A stretch of DNA of 16,694 bases from Bryobacteraceae bacterium (GTDB lineage Bacteria; Acidobacteriota; Terriglobia; Bryobacterales; Bryobacteraceae): NCBI GenBank assembly GCA_030036985.1, contig JASHSD010000369.1, forward strand, positions 1-16,694, read 5' to 3'. This document shows positions 1-6,968 of the stretch, piece by piece. The notes under the pieces were generated by a model that saw nothing but the letters and a program-made list of their open reading frames with translations, made no database searches and was not told the DNA's origin. Both the position numbers and the translations under genes were made by a program. Position 1 is the first letter of the stretch, and every line of letters starts with the position of its first letter.

Positions 1-10
1 CGCGACCGTC

Positions 11-16
11 AGGGAG
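11..16 (+). promoter_or_regulatory. Ribosome binding site of the bshA-like gene
   Basis: AGGGAG sits five bases before the TTG at 22. It decides the start, because BshA-type proteins begin directly with the MKIGI strand and no ATG precedes it in the visible sequence. Confidence 0.6.
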
Positions 17-21
17 CGGTC

Positions 22-1140
22 TTGAAAATCGGCATCACCTGCTATCCCACCTACGGCGGCAGCGGCATTGTCGCGACCGAACTCGGGCTTGAGCTCGCCA
101 CGCGCGGCCACGAGATCCACTTCATCACCTATTCGAATCCCATCCGCCTCGATCCGGGGATTCCGCGCATCCGTTATCACGAAGTCGAGGTATCCAACTA
201 CCCGCTGTTCCAATATCCGCCCTACAGTCTCGCGCTGGCTTCGCGCATGGCGGACGTGGCCGAGAGCTACGACCTTGACCTGCTCCACGTCCACTACGCC
301 ATCCCGCACAGCATCTCGGCGCTGCTGGCGCGCCAGATGACCGCCGCTCAGCGCCGCCTGCCGTTCATCACCACGCTGCACGGCACCGACATCACGCTTG
401 TGGGCGCGGACCGCTCGTACTTCGGCATCACGAAATTTTCAATCGAGCAATCGGACGGCGTCACCGCGATCAGCGAAGATCTGCGCAAGGACACCGTCAA
501 CGTCTTCGGCATTCAGAACGAAATCCGGGTGATCTACAATTTCGTGAACTGCGAAACCTACCGGCCCGATCCGGAGCGCGCCGGCTTCGCCGAATTCGCG
601 CCGAATGGCGAGAAATTGCTGATCCACCTTTCGAATTTCCGGCCGGTCAAGCGCGTGCTGGATTGCATCCGCATTTTCGCCGAAGTGCGCCAGCACGCCA
701 ACGTGCGGCTGCTGATGGTGGGCGACGGCCCGGAGCGCGGTCCCGCGGAGCATCTGGCGTGGACCCTCGGGGTCAGCAAAGACGTGGAATTTACCGGCAA
801 ACGGGACCATGTGGAGAATCTGATCCGGCTCGCGCACGTGCTGCTGATGCCGAGCGAGATGGAGTCGTTCGGACTAGCGTCGCTGGAGGCGATGGCGTGC
901 GGCGTCGTACCGGTGGCCACGCGCGTGGGCGGTATTCCGGAGCTGATAACGGACGGCCAGGACGGATTCCTGCAGGACGTGGGCGACATTCCGCGGCTGG
1001 CCGAACGCGCAACGCAACTGGTGACGAACGATCGCCTGCACGAACGCATGGCGTGCGCCGCGCGCATTACCGCAATGATGCGCTTCAGCACGGAAAAAAT
1101 CATTCCGCAATACGAGGAGTTTTACCAAAAAGTCTTGTAA
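22..1140 (+). CDS. bshA: BshA-like N-acetyl-alpha-D-glucosaminyl L-malate synthase
   Basis: This 372-aa GT4-family glycosyltransferase has the usual length and texture of BshA, which joins GlcNAc from UDP-GlcNAc to L-malate in the first step of bacillithiol synthesis in the cytoplasm. The N-terminal Rossmann domain opens with MKIGITCYPTYGGSG, whose glycine-rich loop is at residues 12-15. HGTD lies at 120-123. The C-terminal nucleotide-sugar domain carries NFRPVKR (205-211), VGDGPER (233-239) and the GT4 EX7E pair E281/E289 in SEMESFGLASLEA. The start is TTG at 22, five bases after AGGGAG at 11-16. Only 29 bp separate it from the next plus-strand gene. No bshB or bshC is seen, but only 21 bp upstream are visible. 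The family call is firm. The exact acceptor is inferred from overall similarity to BshA rather than other GT4 enzymes. Confidence 0.88.
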   Translation: MKIGITCYPTYGGSGIVATELGLELATRGHEIHFITYSNPIRLDPGIPRIRYHEVEVSNYPLFQYPPYSLALASRMADVAESYDLDLLHVHYAIPHSISALLARQMTAAQRRLPFITTLHGTDITLVGADRSYFGITKFSIEQSDGVTAISEDLRKDTVNVFGIQNEIRVIYNFVNCETYRPDPERAGFAEFAPNGEKLLIHLSNFRPVKRVLDCIRIFAEVRQHANVRLLMVGDGPERGPAEHLAWTLGVSKDVEFTGKRDHVENLIRLAHVLLMPSEMESFGLASLEAMACGVVPVATRVGGIPELITDGQDGFLQDVGDIPRLAERATQLVTNDRLHERMACAARITAMMRFSTEKIIPQYEEFYQKVL

Positions 1141-1169
1141 CTGAGAGGGCAGAATGAGAGAATGTACCG

Positions 1170-2669
1170 GTGCGTTTGGCCGCCATTCTCTTGCTTCTTG
1201 CGGGCGCCTTGCCCGCGCAGGTGCGGAATGCGGCGGTTGCCGCGGCGGGCGGTTCTGCGACCGCTCCGGTTGCGCCCGGGTCGCTCGCGTTCGTTACCGA
1301 TTACTCCACGCTCTACCAGGAACCGACCATTGCGGGCGCGGTCGTCTCGATTCGCCCCGTCGGATCGTCCACTCCGATTCCGGCGCAGGTTGAGAATGCG
1401 ACTTCGTCAGGCATTACATTCCTCGTGCCCGCGGATACGCCGCTCGGCAACGCGCAGCTGATCTACCATCAGGCCGGCGAGTTGACGCAGTGGGCGGCGA
1501 TTACGATCGCGGCGAGCGATTTTGCGTTGTACACCACGCCGGCTCCGGGCGTCAATGTCAGTGCGAGCGGCCCGGCGACGTCCAACGGGCTTTCCACTCC
1601 GGTGCAGCCGGGTCAGGCTATCGAAATCTTCGGGACGGGAATCGGCGCGCTGCCGCAAAGCTCGCCGCAAGTGACGCTGGGCGGGGTGATGCAAACGGTG
1701 CTTTATGCGGGAATCGCTCCGGACGAACCGGGCTTGATTCAGATCAATTTTCAGATCGCGTCGGGTACGCCGGACGGCTGTTATGTTCCCATGACCGTGA
1801 GTTGGGGATCGAGTACCGCGACATCGTATCTCAGCAAAACATCCAGCGGAATGCCGTGCCAGCATCCGTTTCAGCTCTCGACTTCGGCGCTGCAGACGCT
1901 CGACGCCGGCGGCACGGTCGAAACCGGCATGATCTCGATGACCACGGCTCTCGAGGCAGCCTCGGCGCAACAGGCGTCGCGGCAGGAATCGGCGAGCGCC
2001 ACCTTCAATTCCCTGACGGCCGCGGAGATCGCGAGTTATTTCACCGAGCCGCCGGCGCAGGGATGCAGCGTGGGGTCGAACGCACCCGCGGGCCTGGTGG
2101 TATCAATTATCGGACCGCCATTCTCCGGGAGCGTTACGCTGCAGCATGCGAGCACGACCCTCACTTTGACAGCCGCGAGCGGGTTCGAATATTCGCTCAC
2201 GCTGCCGCCCACAGCCGACGCGCCACTCAACAATCTTCCCGCGCCCGAGATCGCCGGCGGCGCGTGGACATGGAACTCCTCCGGAGCTTCCGGCGCGCCT
2301 TCCGGATCGTTCAACTTCAACCTCGCCGCGCCGGTTCAGTTGAATAGCGGCGCGCCGATCATCATCCCGACGGAGCAATACCAGACGATCACATGGAACG
2401 GCGCCGGATTCGATTCCGGGGCGATGCTGCAGATGACCCTCACCGGCCTGGGATCGGGCGCCGTGTCCTGCGTTGCGCCCGCGCAGGCCGGAGCGCTTAC
2501 GATTCCGGCGAATCTGCTGGCTCAGTTCACCCCGGGCGGAAGCGGCGTGTTAACGGTGTCGGTCACCGAGACGGGCGCGAGCATCCCGCACGCGTTTCTG
2601 CAATCGTCCGGGACTCTTATGCTGGTGAACTGGAGCAGCGGCGATACCAGACCGGTGGATTTCCAATGA
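1170..2669 (+). CDS. Secreted TIGR03437-like protein, first of two tandem paralogs
   Basis: This 499-aa exported protein of unknown function starts at GTG 1170. Residues 1-17 form a signal peptide: MRL, then a hydrophobic run ending LPAQ. An asparagine- and alanine-rich start of the mature chain follows. Residues 142-225, with PVQPGQAIEIFGTGIG, a VTLGG turn and GLIQINFQI, resemble the acidobacterial Solibacter-type C-terminal domain (TIGR03437), an Ig/TIG-like beta fold. The remainder is Ser/Thr/Gly/Ala-rich beta-type sequence with PCQHPFQL, IAGGAWTW and TITWNGAGFD. Cysteines at 204, 230, 299 and 434 are all conserved in the downstream paralog, fitting disulfides in an extracytoplasmic protein. 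No catalytic motif is visible. An adhesin-like or surface role is possible but not shown. The stop overlaps the next start (ATGA), so the two are probably translationally coupled. Confidence 0.82.
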   Translation: MRLAAILLLLAGALPAQVRNAAVAAAGGSATAPVAPGSLAFVTDYSTLYQEPTIAGAVVSIRPVGSSTPIPAQVENATSSGITFLVPADTPLGNAQLIYHQAGELTQWAAITIAASDFALYTTPAPGVNVSASGPATSNGLSTPVQPGQAIEIFGTGIGALPQSSPQVTLGGVMQTVLYAGIAPDEPGLIQINFQIASGTPDGCYVPMTVSWGSSTATSYLSKTSSGMPCQHPFQLSTSALQTLDAGGTVETGMISMTTALEAASAQQASRQESASATFNSLTAAEIASYFTEPPAQGCSVGSNAPAGLVVSIIGPPFSGSVTLQHASTTLTLTAASGFEYSLTLPPTADAPLNNLPAPEIAGGAWTWNSSGASGAPSGSFNFNLAAPVQLNSGAPIIIPTEQYQTITWNGAGFDSGAMLQMTLTGLGSGAVSCVAPAQAGALTIPANLLAQFTPGGSGVLTVSVTETGASIPHAFLQSSGTLMLVNWSSGDTRPVDFQ

Positions 2670-4312
2670 GACTGTCATTCCGAACCGCCGGGCTGCTGTT
2701 CGCGATTGCGGGAGTTATTCAGGCGCAGAACGCGACTGTGCTGAATGCCGCGTCGGTCCAAACCGCTCCGCCCGCGCTGGTGAATCCGTTCTTCAGCGAA
2801 GTCGATTTTGTTGGCGTGTCGGCTTATTCGAACATCGTTTCTCCAGGCATGATGGCGATTCTGCACGCTCCCGCGCCCGGCGCAACGGCAAACCCGTTGT
2901 TGCGCGGCCGGCCCGCGCCGTCTGCATCGGAGACAACTATTTCCATACGGCACTCAGGCTCAAGCCTCGCCATTCCGCTCGAGATCCTCAGCGTCAACGC
3001 GACCAGCATCACCTTTGTGATCCCGCTGAACATGCCATTGGGCGGCGCGGAGATTGAATACCAGTTCGCGGGGCAGCCCACCGGCTGGACCAACGTCAAT
3101 GTGGTCCCGGCGAGCTTCGCCTTTTTCACCAACTTGGGCGGGCCTGTTATCGCGCAATCGGTCGCGGCGGACGGCTCCCTCAGCCCCATCGGTCTCACGA
3201 CTCCCGCGCAACCCGGCCAGACGATTCGCATCACCGGATCGGGGCTCGGGTACAACACGCCTGTGAGCGTGACGGTCGGCGGAGTTCCGGCAACTGTCGT
3301 CAGTCCGCCTCCGCATCGCGCCACGCCCGGCATTGATGAGATTTGGTTCCAAATACCCGCGGGTTCGGCAGTAACCGATGGCTGCTACGTCCCGCTCGTA
3401 CTCTCCTACTCCAGCCAGAACCAATGGAGCCAGATGCAGACTTCATCGACCATCAGCAAAACCTCGACCGGCGCACCGTGCGTGCATCCCTTCCAACTCT
3501 CGGTCGCGGACATGGCGACGCTCGACAGCGGCGGGTATATCGCGGTCGGCCAGATCGACATGAGCACGACCCTCGATGTCGCGACAGCGTCCGCCGCTTC
3601 GCGCGACGAGTATGACGACCTGAATCCTACGGAGATGACAGCGGGACAAATTGCGTCATTGTTTTTACCGACCGCGCCGGGATGTTCAATCGGGCGGACA
3701 AGCACGGGGGGATTTGCGTACTTGGGGCAGATTGCAGTCGGCAACGCCAGTCTGCCCACGCCTCCGGACCTCGGCTCGGCGGTCCTGCAAAACGGCGCGA
3801 CGACGCTGAACTTTTCGGGGACCCTGCCCCAGACGACGGAAGGGCCGCTGTCCGCTCCGCCTACGCCCGCGATCGCCGGCGGGACCTGGACTTGGCAAAC
3901 GTCCGGCAGCACGGATCTCGCAACATCGTCGTTCAATTTCACCCTCCCCGCGCCATTCCAACTCAGCGGGGCCACGCCTCCGTCTTTCATACGCACGCAG
4001 GACCAGACGCTGAACTGGAACGGCGCGGCCTTCGATGCGGGCGCGGTGCTCACGGCGTTCCTCAACGGAAGCGCAGCCACCGGCGGACAGGTCTCGCTCG
4101 ATTGCACGGTCCCGGCCAACAGCGGCACGCTGACCATCCCCGCAACCATGCTTTCCCAGTTGGCCGGCAGCTCTTTGGATACGCTGAATATCCTGGTGCG
4201 CGAAACCGGCTCCTTCATCCCGCACGCGCAGCTGAAACTGACGAGCGGCGCGACGCTTCTGATGTACGTGAGCTATTCGACGGGCGAGAACCTGCCGGTC
4301 GATGTTCAATAA
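2666..4312 (+). CDS. Secreted TIGR03437-like protein, second tandem paralog
   Basis: This 548-aa exported protein starts at ATG 2666, whose A precedes the TGA of the upstream gene (ATGA overlap). A longer reading frame runs upstream, but it only overlaps the first paralog, and the signal peptide (residues 1-20, ending VIQA) fixes this start. The protein aligns along its length with the first paralog. Shared blocks are TPAQPGQTIRITGSGLG (179-195), DGCYVPL (238-244), SKTSTGAPCVHPFQLS (264-279), IAGGTWTW (403-410), QTLNWNGAAFD (447-457), GTLTIPA (487-493) and a C-terminal LPVDVQ. Cysteines 240, 272, 340 and 480 match the four of the paralog. Function is unknown; secretion and a beta-rich fold are inferred. 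The last 98 bp overlap the antisense 3' end of vsr. Confidence 0.82.
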   Translation: MRLSFRTAGLLFAIAGVIQAQNATVLNAASVQTAPPALVNPFFSEVDFVGVSAYSNIVSPGMMAILHAPAPGATANPLLRGRPAPSASETTISIRHSGSSLAIPLEILSVNATSITFVIPLNMPLGGAEIEYQFAGQPTGWTNVNVVPASFAFFTNLGGPVIAQSVAADGSLSPIGLTTPAQPGQTIRITGSGLGYNTPVSVTVGGVPATVVSPPPHRATPGIDEIWFQIPAGSAVTDGCYVPLVLSYSSQNQWSQMQTSSTISKTSTGAPCVHPFQLSVADMATLDSGGYIAVGQIDMSTTLDVATASAASRDEYDDLNPTEMTAGQIASLFLPTAPGCSIGRTSTGGFAYLGQIAVGNASLPTPPDLGSAVLQNGATTLNFSGTLPQTTEGPLSAPPTPAIAGGTWTWQTSGSTDLATSSFNFTLPAPFQLSGATPPSFIRTQDQTLNWNGAAFDAGAVLTAFLNGSAATGGQVSLDCTVPANSGTLTIPATMLSQLAGSSLDTLNILVRETGSFIPHAQLKLTSGATLLMYVSYSTGENLPVDVQ

Positions 4313-4745
4313 AACGACGTTCAATAGCCGCGCGCAGGAACCCGATCAGCGGCTCGAGTTTCGTCCGCATCTTCTCTTCGTCGCGCGTGTGGCATTCCCA
4401 GATCTCAAACACGCGCCAGCCGTCCGCGCGCAGCGCTTTGCGATTGCGCCGGTCGCGCTCCACGTTCAAGCGCCGCTTGTTCGCCCAGAAACTCGCGTTC
4501 GTCGCCGGAACCGGTTTGCCGCGCTTGCAGCGATGCATGTGCCAGAAGCAGCCGTGGACGAACAGTACGGCGCGCGCGCGGGCGAAGACCAGGTCCGGTT
4601 TGCCCGGCAGCGATTTTCCGTGCAGACGATAGCGGAATCCCAGGCCGTGCAGATACGACCGCACGCGCAGTTCGGGCTGCGTGTGCGCGCTGCGAATGCG
4701 CGACATGTTGTAGCTGCGCTGCGCGGGCGTGAGAACGTCGGTCAA
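4215..4745 (-). CDS. vsr: Very short patch repair endonuclease (Vsr)
   Basis: This 176-aa Vsr nicks 5' of the T in T:G mismatches that arise when 5-methylcytosine deaminates, starting repair at sites of the partner methylase. The family signature is clear: QRSYNMSRIRSAHTQPELRVR, then LPGKPDLVF with the metal-binding aspartate D51, and VHGCFWHMHRC with H64 and H69. C66, H71, C73 and C118 form the expected zinc site. Numbering is almost identical to E. coli Vsr. The start is TTG 4745. The only other in-frame codons before the upstream stop are CAT, CAT, GTT and AAC, so TTG is forced. Residues 145-176 lie past the usual Vsr end and are encoded entirely on the antisense of the convergent gene's 3' end. 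That tail is Ser/Arg-rich and probably non-conserved. Dcm is divergent, 20 bp away. Confidence 0.93.
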   Translation of the reverse strand: MTDVLTPAQRSYNMSRIRSAHTQPELRVRSYLHGLGFRYRLHGKSLPGKPDLVFARARAVLFVHGCFWHMHRCKRGKPVPATNASFWANKRRLNVERDRRNRKALRADGWRVFEIWECHTRDEEKMRTKLEPLIGFLRAAIERRFIEHRPAGSRPSNSSRTSEASRRSSVSAARAG

Positions 4746-4765
4746 GTTAACATGATGTCACCGGC
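4746..4765. promoter_or_regulatory. Divergent vsr/dcm start region with short palindrome
   Basis: Only 20 bp separate the two TTG start codons. The gap contains ACATGATGT (4750-4758), a perfect 4-bp inverted repeat around one base. Neither gene has a strong Shine-Dalgarno here, and any promoters must lie inside the opposite coding region. A role as operator or shared control site is inference. The palindrome is short enough to arise by chance. Confidence 0.3.
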
Positions 4766-5782
4766 TTGAAATCCGAATTCACGTTCATCGATCTGTTCGC
4801 GGGCATCGGCGGCATGCGCCTCGGCTTCGAAGCGGCTGGCGGAAAGTGCGTGTTCACCAGCGAATGGGACGCGTACAGTCAGCGGACTTATCGCGCCAAT
4901 TTCCCGGACGACGAACACGAAATCGCCGGCGACATCACCAAAATCGATGCGGCGGAGATTCTCGATCACGACGTGCTGGTGGGCGGATTTCCCTGCCAGC
5001 CTTTCAGCATCGCGGGCGTGTCGAAGAAGAACGCGCTGGGACGGCCGCACGGCTTCGAATGCAAGACGCAGGGGACGCTGTTTTTCGATGTCGCCCGGAT
5101 CATTGCGCAGAAGCGCCCGCGGGCGTTTTTATTGGAGAACGTCAAAAACCTGTTGTCGCACGATCGGGGAAAAACGTTCTCGGTGATCCGCGACGTTCTC
5201 GAAAACGATCTCGGCTACAGCATCTATGCGCGTGTCATGGATGGGCGCCACTTCGTGCCGCAGCACCGGGAGCGCATTCTGATCGTGGGATTCCGCGAAC
5301 CGACAAGGTTCGATTGGAACGCCGTGCCGCTGCCGAATCCATTGTGCGCGCCTCGGCTGGGGGCGATCCTGGAGGCGGACTATGACCCAAAGTACGTGCT
5401 GAGCGATAAGTTGTGGAACTATCTACAGACCTATGCCGAGAAGCACCGCGCGAAAGGAAACGGATTCGGCTGCAGCGTTTTCGGTCCGGACGATGTGGCG
5501 CGGACGCTCTCGGCGCGATATTACAAGGATGGTTCGGAGATTCTGATTGGTCGCGAGAACGGGAATCCGCGGCGATTGACCCCGCGGGAATGCGCGCGTC
5601 TGATGGGATATCCGGATTCGTTCCTCATTCCGGTATCCGACACGCGTGCCTATAAGCAGTTCGGGAATTCGGTGGTGATGCCGTTGATCCGGCACGTAGC
5701 GTTGCTGATGAAACCGTGGATATTGGACCAGACGGTCTATGCGGAGCCGCCCCGCGAACCGCGCCAAGCGCTGCTGTTTTAG
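4766..5782 (+). CDS. dcm: Dcm-like DNA (cytosine-5-)-methyltransferase
   Basis: This 338-aa C5 methyltransferase transfers a methyl group from S-adenosylmethionine to cytosine. Conserved motifs appear in order: [11 protein letters not shown] (7-16); [11 protein letters not shown] with catalytic Cys77; VI, ENVKN (124-128); VIII, QHRERI (166-171); [18 protein letters not shown] (269-284); [10 protein letters not shown] (298-306). The region before motif IX, including GNGFG and [15 protein letters not shown] (247-261), closely resembles E. coli Dcm, which methylates CCWGG. The same or a related target is therefore plausible but unproven. An in-frame stop at 4748-4750 means TTG 4766 is the only start that keeps motif I intact. 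It pairs with the divergent vsr, as in E. coli, but no restriction enzyme gene is seen, so it may be a solitary methylase. The C-terminus ends shortly after motif X. Confidence 0.93.
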   Translation: MKSEFTFIDLFAGIGGMRLGFEAAGGKCVFTSEWDAYSQRTYRANFPDDEHEIAGDITKIDAAEILDHDVLVGGFPCQPFSIAGVSKKNALGRPHGFECKTQGTLFFDVARIIAQKRPRAFLLENVKNLLSHDRGKTFSVIRDVLENDLGYSIYARVMDGRHFVPQHRERILIVGFREPTRFDWNAVPLPNPLCAPRLGAILEADYDPKYVLSDKLWNYLQTYAEKHRAKGNGFGCSVFGPDDVARTLSARYYKDGSEILIGRENGNPRRLTPRECARLMGYPDSFLIPVSDTRAYKQFGNSVVMPLIRHVALLMKPWILDQTVYAEPPREPRQALLF

Positions 5783-5788
5783 GTTCGA

Positions 5789-5880
5789 TGTGGGGTCAGG
5801 GCTTCCGCCCTGCAAGCCGGCCTTCGGGCCGGCTGGACTCGCTGGAAAGCGAGTCCGCAGTCTGGAAAGACTGCCCCACA
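5789..5880. repeat. Five-stem structured intergenic element
   Basis: This 92-nt element fills almost the whole gap between two convergent genes. An outer 7-bp stem, TGTGGGG (5789-5795) with CCCCACA (5874-5880), encloses four perfect hairpins. They are a 6-bp stem with TTCC loop (5797-5812), an 8-bp stem with a CTTCGG-type UUCG loop (5815-5834), a 9-bp stem with GGAA loop (5835-5856) and a 6-bp stem with GGAA loop (5858-5873). Every stem pairs without mismatch and every loop is four bases, on either strand. It has no coding capacity. It could be a REP/BIME-like or miniature mobile repeat, a structured RNA or a bidirectional transcription stop; the sequence alone does not choose. No second copy is in the window, and there is no T-run as in a classical terminator. 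Confidence 0.75.
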
Positions 5881-5882
5881 GG

Positions 5883-6968
5883 TTAGTAGGTCTGGTACTG
5901 AGCCATATCCGCGGTCTTCCATTCGATGCCCAAACCCGGCCGCGAAAGATCGGGTCGCAGCACTCCGCCCTTGGCTTCAATCGCGCCGTCGAACGCCATC
6001 TTCTCCACGCGCACATGATCGAAGAAGTACTCCGTATGCACGATGCGGTGCGCGCCGCAGCAGGCATGGGCATGGATCGTCGGGGCCGTGTGTGCCGAGA
6101 ACGGCATACAGTGGCCTGCGCACAGCGCGTCCGCCTGCAGGAAACCCGTGATGCCGGCGCAGCGGGTCGCATCGGCCTGCAGCACATCCACCGCGCCGGC
6201 CGAGAGCATCCGTTCGAAATACCAGGTATCGTAGCCGTATTCGCCGGCCGCAATGTCCATGCCCGCCGGCGCCGAATCGCGGATCAGGCGCAGGCCGTCC
6301 AGATCGTCCGATGAAACAGGCTCCTCGAACCATCTCACATCCGAATCGGCGAAGCGCCGCGCCTGGCCGAGCGCCTGCTTGCGTGTGTATGCGCCGTTGG
6401 CGTCGACGAACAACTGCACATCCGGACTGATCGCCTGCCGCACTGACTTCACCCGCGCAATGTCCGCGCAGGGATCGCGGCCGATCTTCATCTTCACCGC
6501 GCGCATGCCGTCGCGCGCCCAGCCGGTCATCTGATCGAGGAGTTCGCGCTCGCTATACGAAGTGAATCCGCCGCTGCCGTAAGCCATTACTTCCGTCCTC
6601 GCCATCGGCAGGAGCGCGGCCACGGCGGTATTCAGCAGCTTGCCCTTGAGGTCCCAGAGCGCATTATCGACCGCCGCGATCGCCATCGAACAAATACCCG
6701 GACGCCCCAGATTGCGAATCGCCTGCGTCATGATTCGCCATGCCTCGCCGATCGCGAACGCGTTGACGCCGATGATTTTCGGCGCGAGCGTCTGTTCGAT
6801 CAGATGCGCGGCCGCAACATCGGCATAGGAATAACCCAGACCCTCCGCGCCGCCCGCCGCGATGTTCACGATGACGATGGTGGTCTTATCCCACTCGAGC
6901 GTGCCATCCGACTCCGGCGTTTTCGTCGGCACGGTGAACGCACGAACTTTGATGCTTTCGATCTTCAC
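5883..6968 (-). CDS. Enolase-superfamily enzyme, mandelate racemase subgroup (probable acid-sugar dehydratase)
   Basis: This 361-aa protein abstracts a proton alpha to a carboxylate using Mg2+; many relatives dehydrate aldonic or aldaric acids to 2-keto-3-deoxy acids. The N-terminal capping domain is followed by a TIM barrel. It carries the KxK base K159/K161 (VKMKIG), metal ligands D189 (VDANGAY), E215 (WFEEP) and E243 (AGEYG), the Asp-His dyad D266 (QADATR) and H293 (FSAHTAP), and a late acidic residue E313 (HTEYF). These are the mandelate-racemase-type residues. The start is GTG 6968, overlapping the GMC stop as GTGA; upstream in-frame codons belong to the GMC gene in another frame. It is the last gene of the operon. 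Given the upstream sugar oxidoreductase, aldonate dehydration is the best guess; racemase activity or another substrate is possible. Confidence 0.85.
   Translation of the reverse strand: MKIESIKVRAFTVPTKTPESDGTLEWDKTTIVIVNIAAGGAEGLGYSYADVAAAHLIEQTLAPKIIGVNAFAIGEAWRIMTQAIRNLGRPGICSMAIAAVDNALWDLKGKLLNTAVAALLPMARTEVMAYGSGGFTSYSERELLDQMTGWARDGMRAVKMKIGRDPCADIARVKSVRQAISPDVQLFVDANGAYTRKQALGQARRFADSDVRWFEEPVSSDDLDGLRLIRDSAPAGMDIAAGEYGYDTWYFERMLSAGAVDVLQADATRCAGITGFLQADALCAGHCMPFSAHTAPTIHAHACCGAHRIVHTEYFFDHVRVEKMAFDGAIEAKGGVLRPDLSRPGLGIEWKTADMAQYQTY

Noticed and set aside
439..1128. Several minus-strand frames opposite the bshA-like gene
   Set aside because: They overlap one another and a well-recognised glycosyltransferase, and they show no motifs.
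2393..2665. In-frame upstream extension of the second secreted paralog
   Set aside because: It overlaps the first paralog in another frame and would bury the signal peptide. The ATG at 2666 is the sensible start.
4302..4769. A 155-codon plus-strand frame covering vsr
   Set aside because: The opposite strand encodes Vsr with all catalytic and zinc residues. This frame has no family features.
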